DNA of 21,909 nucleotides from Prevotella sp. (GTDB lineage Bacteria; Bacteroidota; Bacteroidia; Bacteroidales; Bacteroidaceae), in assembly GCA_017428805.1 (NCBI GenBank), contig JAFRQC010000141.1, forward strand, positions 1-21,909, given 5' to 3'. Positions within the stretch are counted from its first letter, which is position 1. Every line of letters begins with the position of its first letter. Below are positions 21,054 through 21,909 of this stretch, piece by piece. The translations under genes were made by a program, and so were the position numbers. The notes beneath the pieces are model-generated. The model searched no databases. It was not told the origin of the DNA and saw only the letters and a program-made list of their open reading frames with translations.

Positions 21054-21089
21054 CAAAATCTGCAAAAAAAGTACCAAAATCTGCAAAAA
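21054..21089. repeat. 15-bp direct repeat, 21-bp spacing
   Basis: CAAAATCTGCAAAAA occurs exactly at 21054-21068 and 21075-21089, between the regulator stop codon and the terminator stem. Confidence 0.85.
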
Positions 21090-21122
21090 TCACGGTTTAG
21101 GACTTGAACCGTGATTCTTTTT
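21088..21122 (+). terminator. Intrinsic terminator after the regulator
   Basis: AATCACGGTT (21088-21097) pairs perfectly with AACCGTGATT (21107-21116) around a 9-nt loop and is followed by CTTTTT. It separates the regulator unit from the final lipoprotein gene. Confidence 0.8.
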
Positions 21123-21135
21123 GGGGAGAAATTGC

Positions 21136-21143
21136 TAACTTTG
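21136..21143 (+). promoter_or_regulatory. -7 box of the final lipoprotein gene
   Basis: TAACTTTG matches TAnnTTTG and lies 56 nt before the ATG at 21200. The -33 region shows no good TTTG at the usual distance, which could mean dependence on an activator. Confidence 0.55.
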
Positions 21144-21199
21144 CCAACGGTTATCTAATCCGGTGACTATAAATATATGTAACTAAAAATAATATAATT

Positions 21200-21909
21200 A
21201 TGAGAAAATTGAAAAAATGGATGCTTGTCACCATCCTGATATGTGGCACCGCAGCGATGGTCATATCGTGCGCTGCGAATGAAGACAACGCGACGCCGAC
21301 GCCGGCACCGACACCAGAGGTTCCCGCCCAGCTGAAGCAGGGCATCTGGACGGAGTTTGACACCGTTCTCGTAGCCTCAGGCAAGTACACCATGGAGAAA
21401 CTGGCCGAGATGCCCACCGTCGGTATGCAGATCGACGGCGACAAGGCCTACTTCTTCACCTATACGGCCGACGAGATGAGCGAAGCCGTGGAGGGAAAGG
21501 TCAGCTACGACAACACCACGGGCAAAGGCACCATCACCTTCCCTGCCATCAAGGACAGTCCGCTCTCAGGCCAGACAGTCAACTTCAGCATGACCAGCGA
21601 CGAGACGATGGAGTTCGAGCTGACCTACGAAGGCCAGCAGACGACCGCCACCTTCGCATGGCTCTGCGAGGACCTGGACAACTGGAGCTCGAATATCACG
21701 GATGAAGACTGGCTCGCGCTGATGGAATACTATAAGCAGTATGATGCCAATGCAGGTCCCGACCCAACCATCGACTGGACCGACTCGGAAGTGGAAGGCC
21801 TGGACAAGCCGCTGCCGTGGGACGATAATATTGCGGCTACAAGATCTACAACCAGTGACGATAGCTCACCCGTCAAAAAGGTCGAGGATGTATTCAAGAC
21901 CATCTTCGA
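21200..21909 (+). CDS. Lipoprotein, N-terminal part (runs off the window)
   Basis: 236 complete codons are visible and no stop is reached. A signal peptide (MRKLKKWMLVTILICGTAAM) ends in VISC with C24 as the lipidation site. A Pro/Thr linker follows (NATPTPAPTPEVPAQ), then an acidic domain beginning LKQGIWTEFDTVLVASGKYT that is rich in beta-strand-like segments ('GKVSYDNTTGKGTITFPAI', 'SMTSDETMEFELTYEGQQT'). From about residue 175 the sequence becomes a low-complexity acidic linker (TIDWTDSEVEGLDKPLPWDD). The family is not recognised. The bias to acidic residues fits an exported envelope protein. It lies downstream of the intact 7TM-AraC regulator but has its own promoter and is separated by a terminator. 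Confidence 0.8.
   Translation, partial: MRKLKKWMLVTILICGTAAMVISCAANEDNATPTPAPTPEVPAQLKQGIWTEFDTVLVASGKYTMEKLAEMPTVGMQIDGDKAYFFTYTADEMSEAVEGKVSYDNTTGKGTITFPAIKDSPLSGQTVNFSMTSDETMEFELTYEGQQTTATFAWLCEDLDNWSSNITDEDWLALMEYYKQYDANAGPDPTIDWTDSEVEGLDKPLPWDDNIAATRSTTSDDSSPVKKVEDVFKTIF

Overview
The window looks like a chromosomal segment of a Bacteroidales bacterium, most likely a member of the Prevotellaceae. The evidence is the repeated Bacteroidetes-type promoter (-7 box TAnnTTTG, sometimes with TTTG or TTG about 20 nt upstream), weak or absent Shine-Dalgarno sites, and families typical of the group: Rpn nucleases, 7TM AraC-type regulators, CYTH proteins and small tandem repeats shared by Bacteroidetes genomes. 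No phage, integrase, IS element or CRISPR array is visible.

Layout. Positions 1-293 hold a 22-bp tandem repeat behind an Rpn-family nuclease gene (minus strand). Divergent from it is a two-gene unit, a lipoprotein and a large secreted helical-repeat protein overlapping by 23 bp. It ends in a long hairpin, followed by tRNA-Pro(CGG) and an AEC-family permease. Next come two minus-strand units. The first is tatA-tatC-polyferredoxin-Tat-exported aldo/keto reductase with Fe-S clusters (9295 to 5373). The second is two tandem NSS sodium symporters followed by a helix-hairpin-helix protein (12839 to 9377). A small VanZ-like gene is divergent from the symporters and converges, overlapping, on a third minus-strand unit: prfB (RF2), a 51-aa membrane protein and a CYTH phosphatase (15123 to 13320).

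The right third reads on the plus strand: an unrecognised membrane protein, a MATE transporter gene reduced to its two ends, a CPA2 antiporter, then a duplicated 7TM-AraC regulator whose two copies flank a P-loop ATPase gene. The first copy has lost half of its DNA-binding domain. The window ends inside a lipoprotein gene.

Most interesting parts: (1) the Tat operon encodes the translocase, a NapH/NapG-like membrane polyferredoxin and an evident Tat lipoprotein substrate, suggesting an envelope redox module. (2) The regulator-ATPase-regulator array has breakpoints near the first copy's HTH and the second copy's start codon. (3) A perfect 17-bp inverted repeat in the helix-hairpin-helix gene flanks a segment that would stay in frame if inverted. 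(4) Simple repeats appear to have been taken into coding sequence in tatA, tatC and the first lipoprotein gene.
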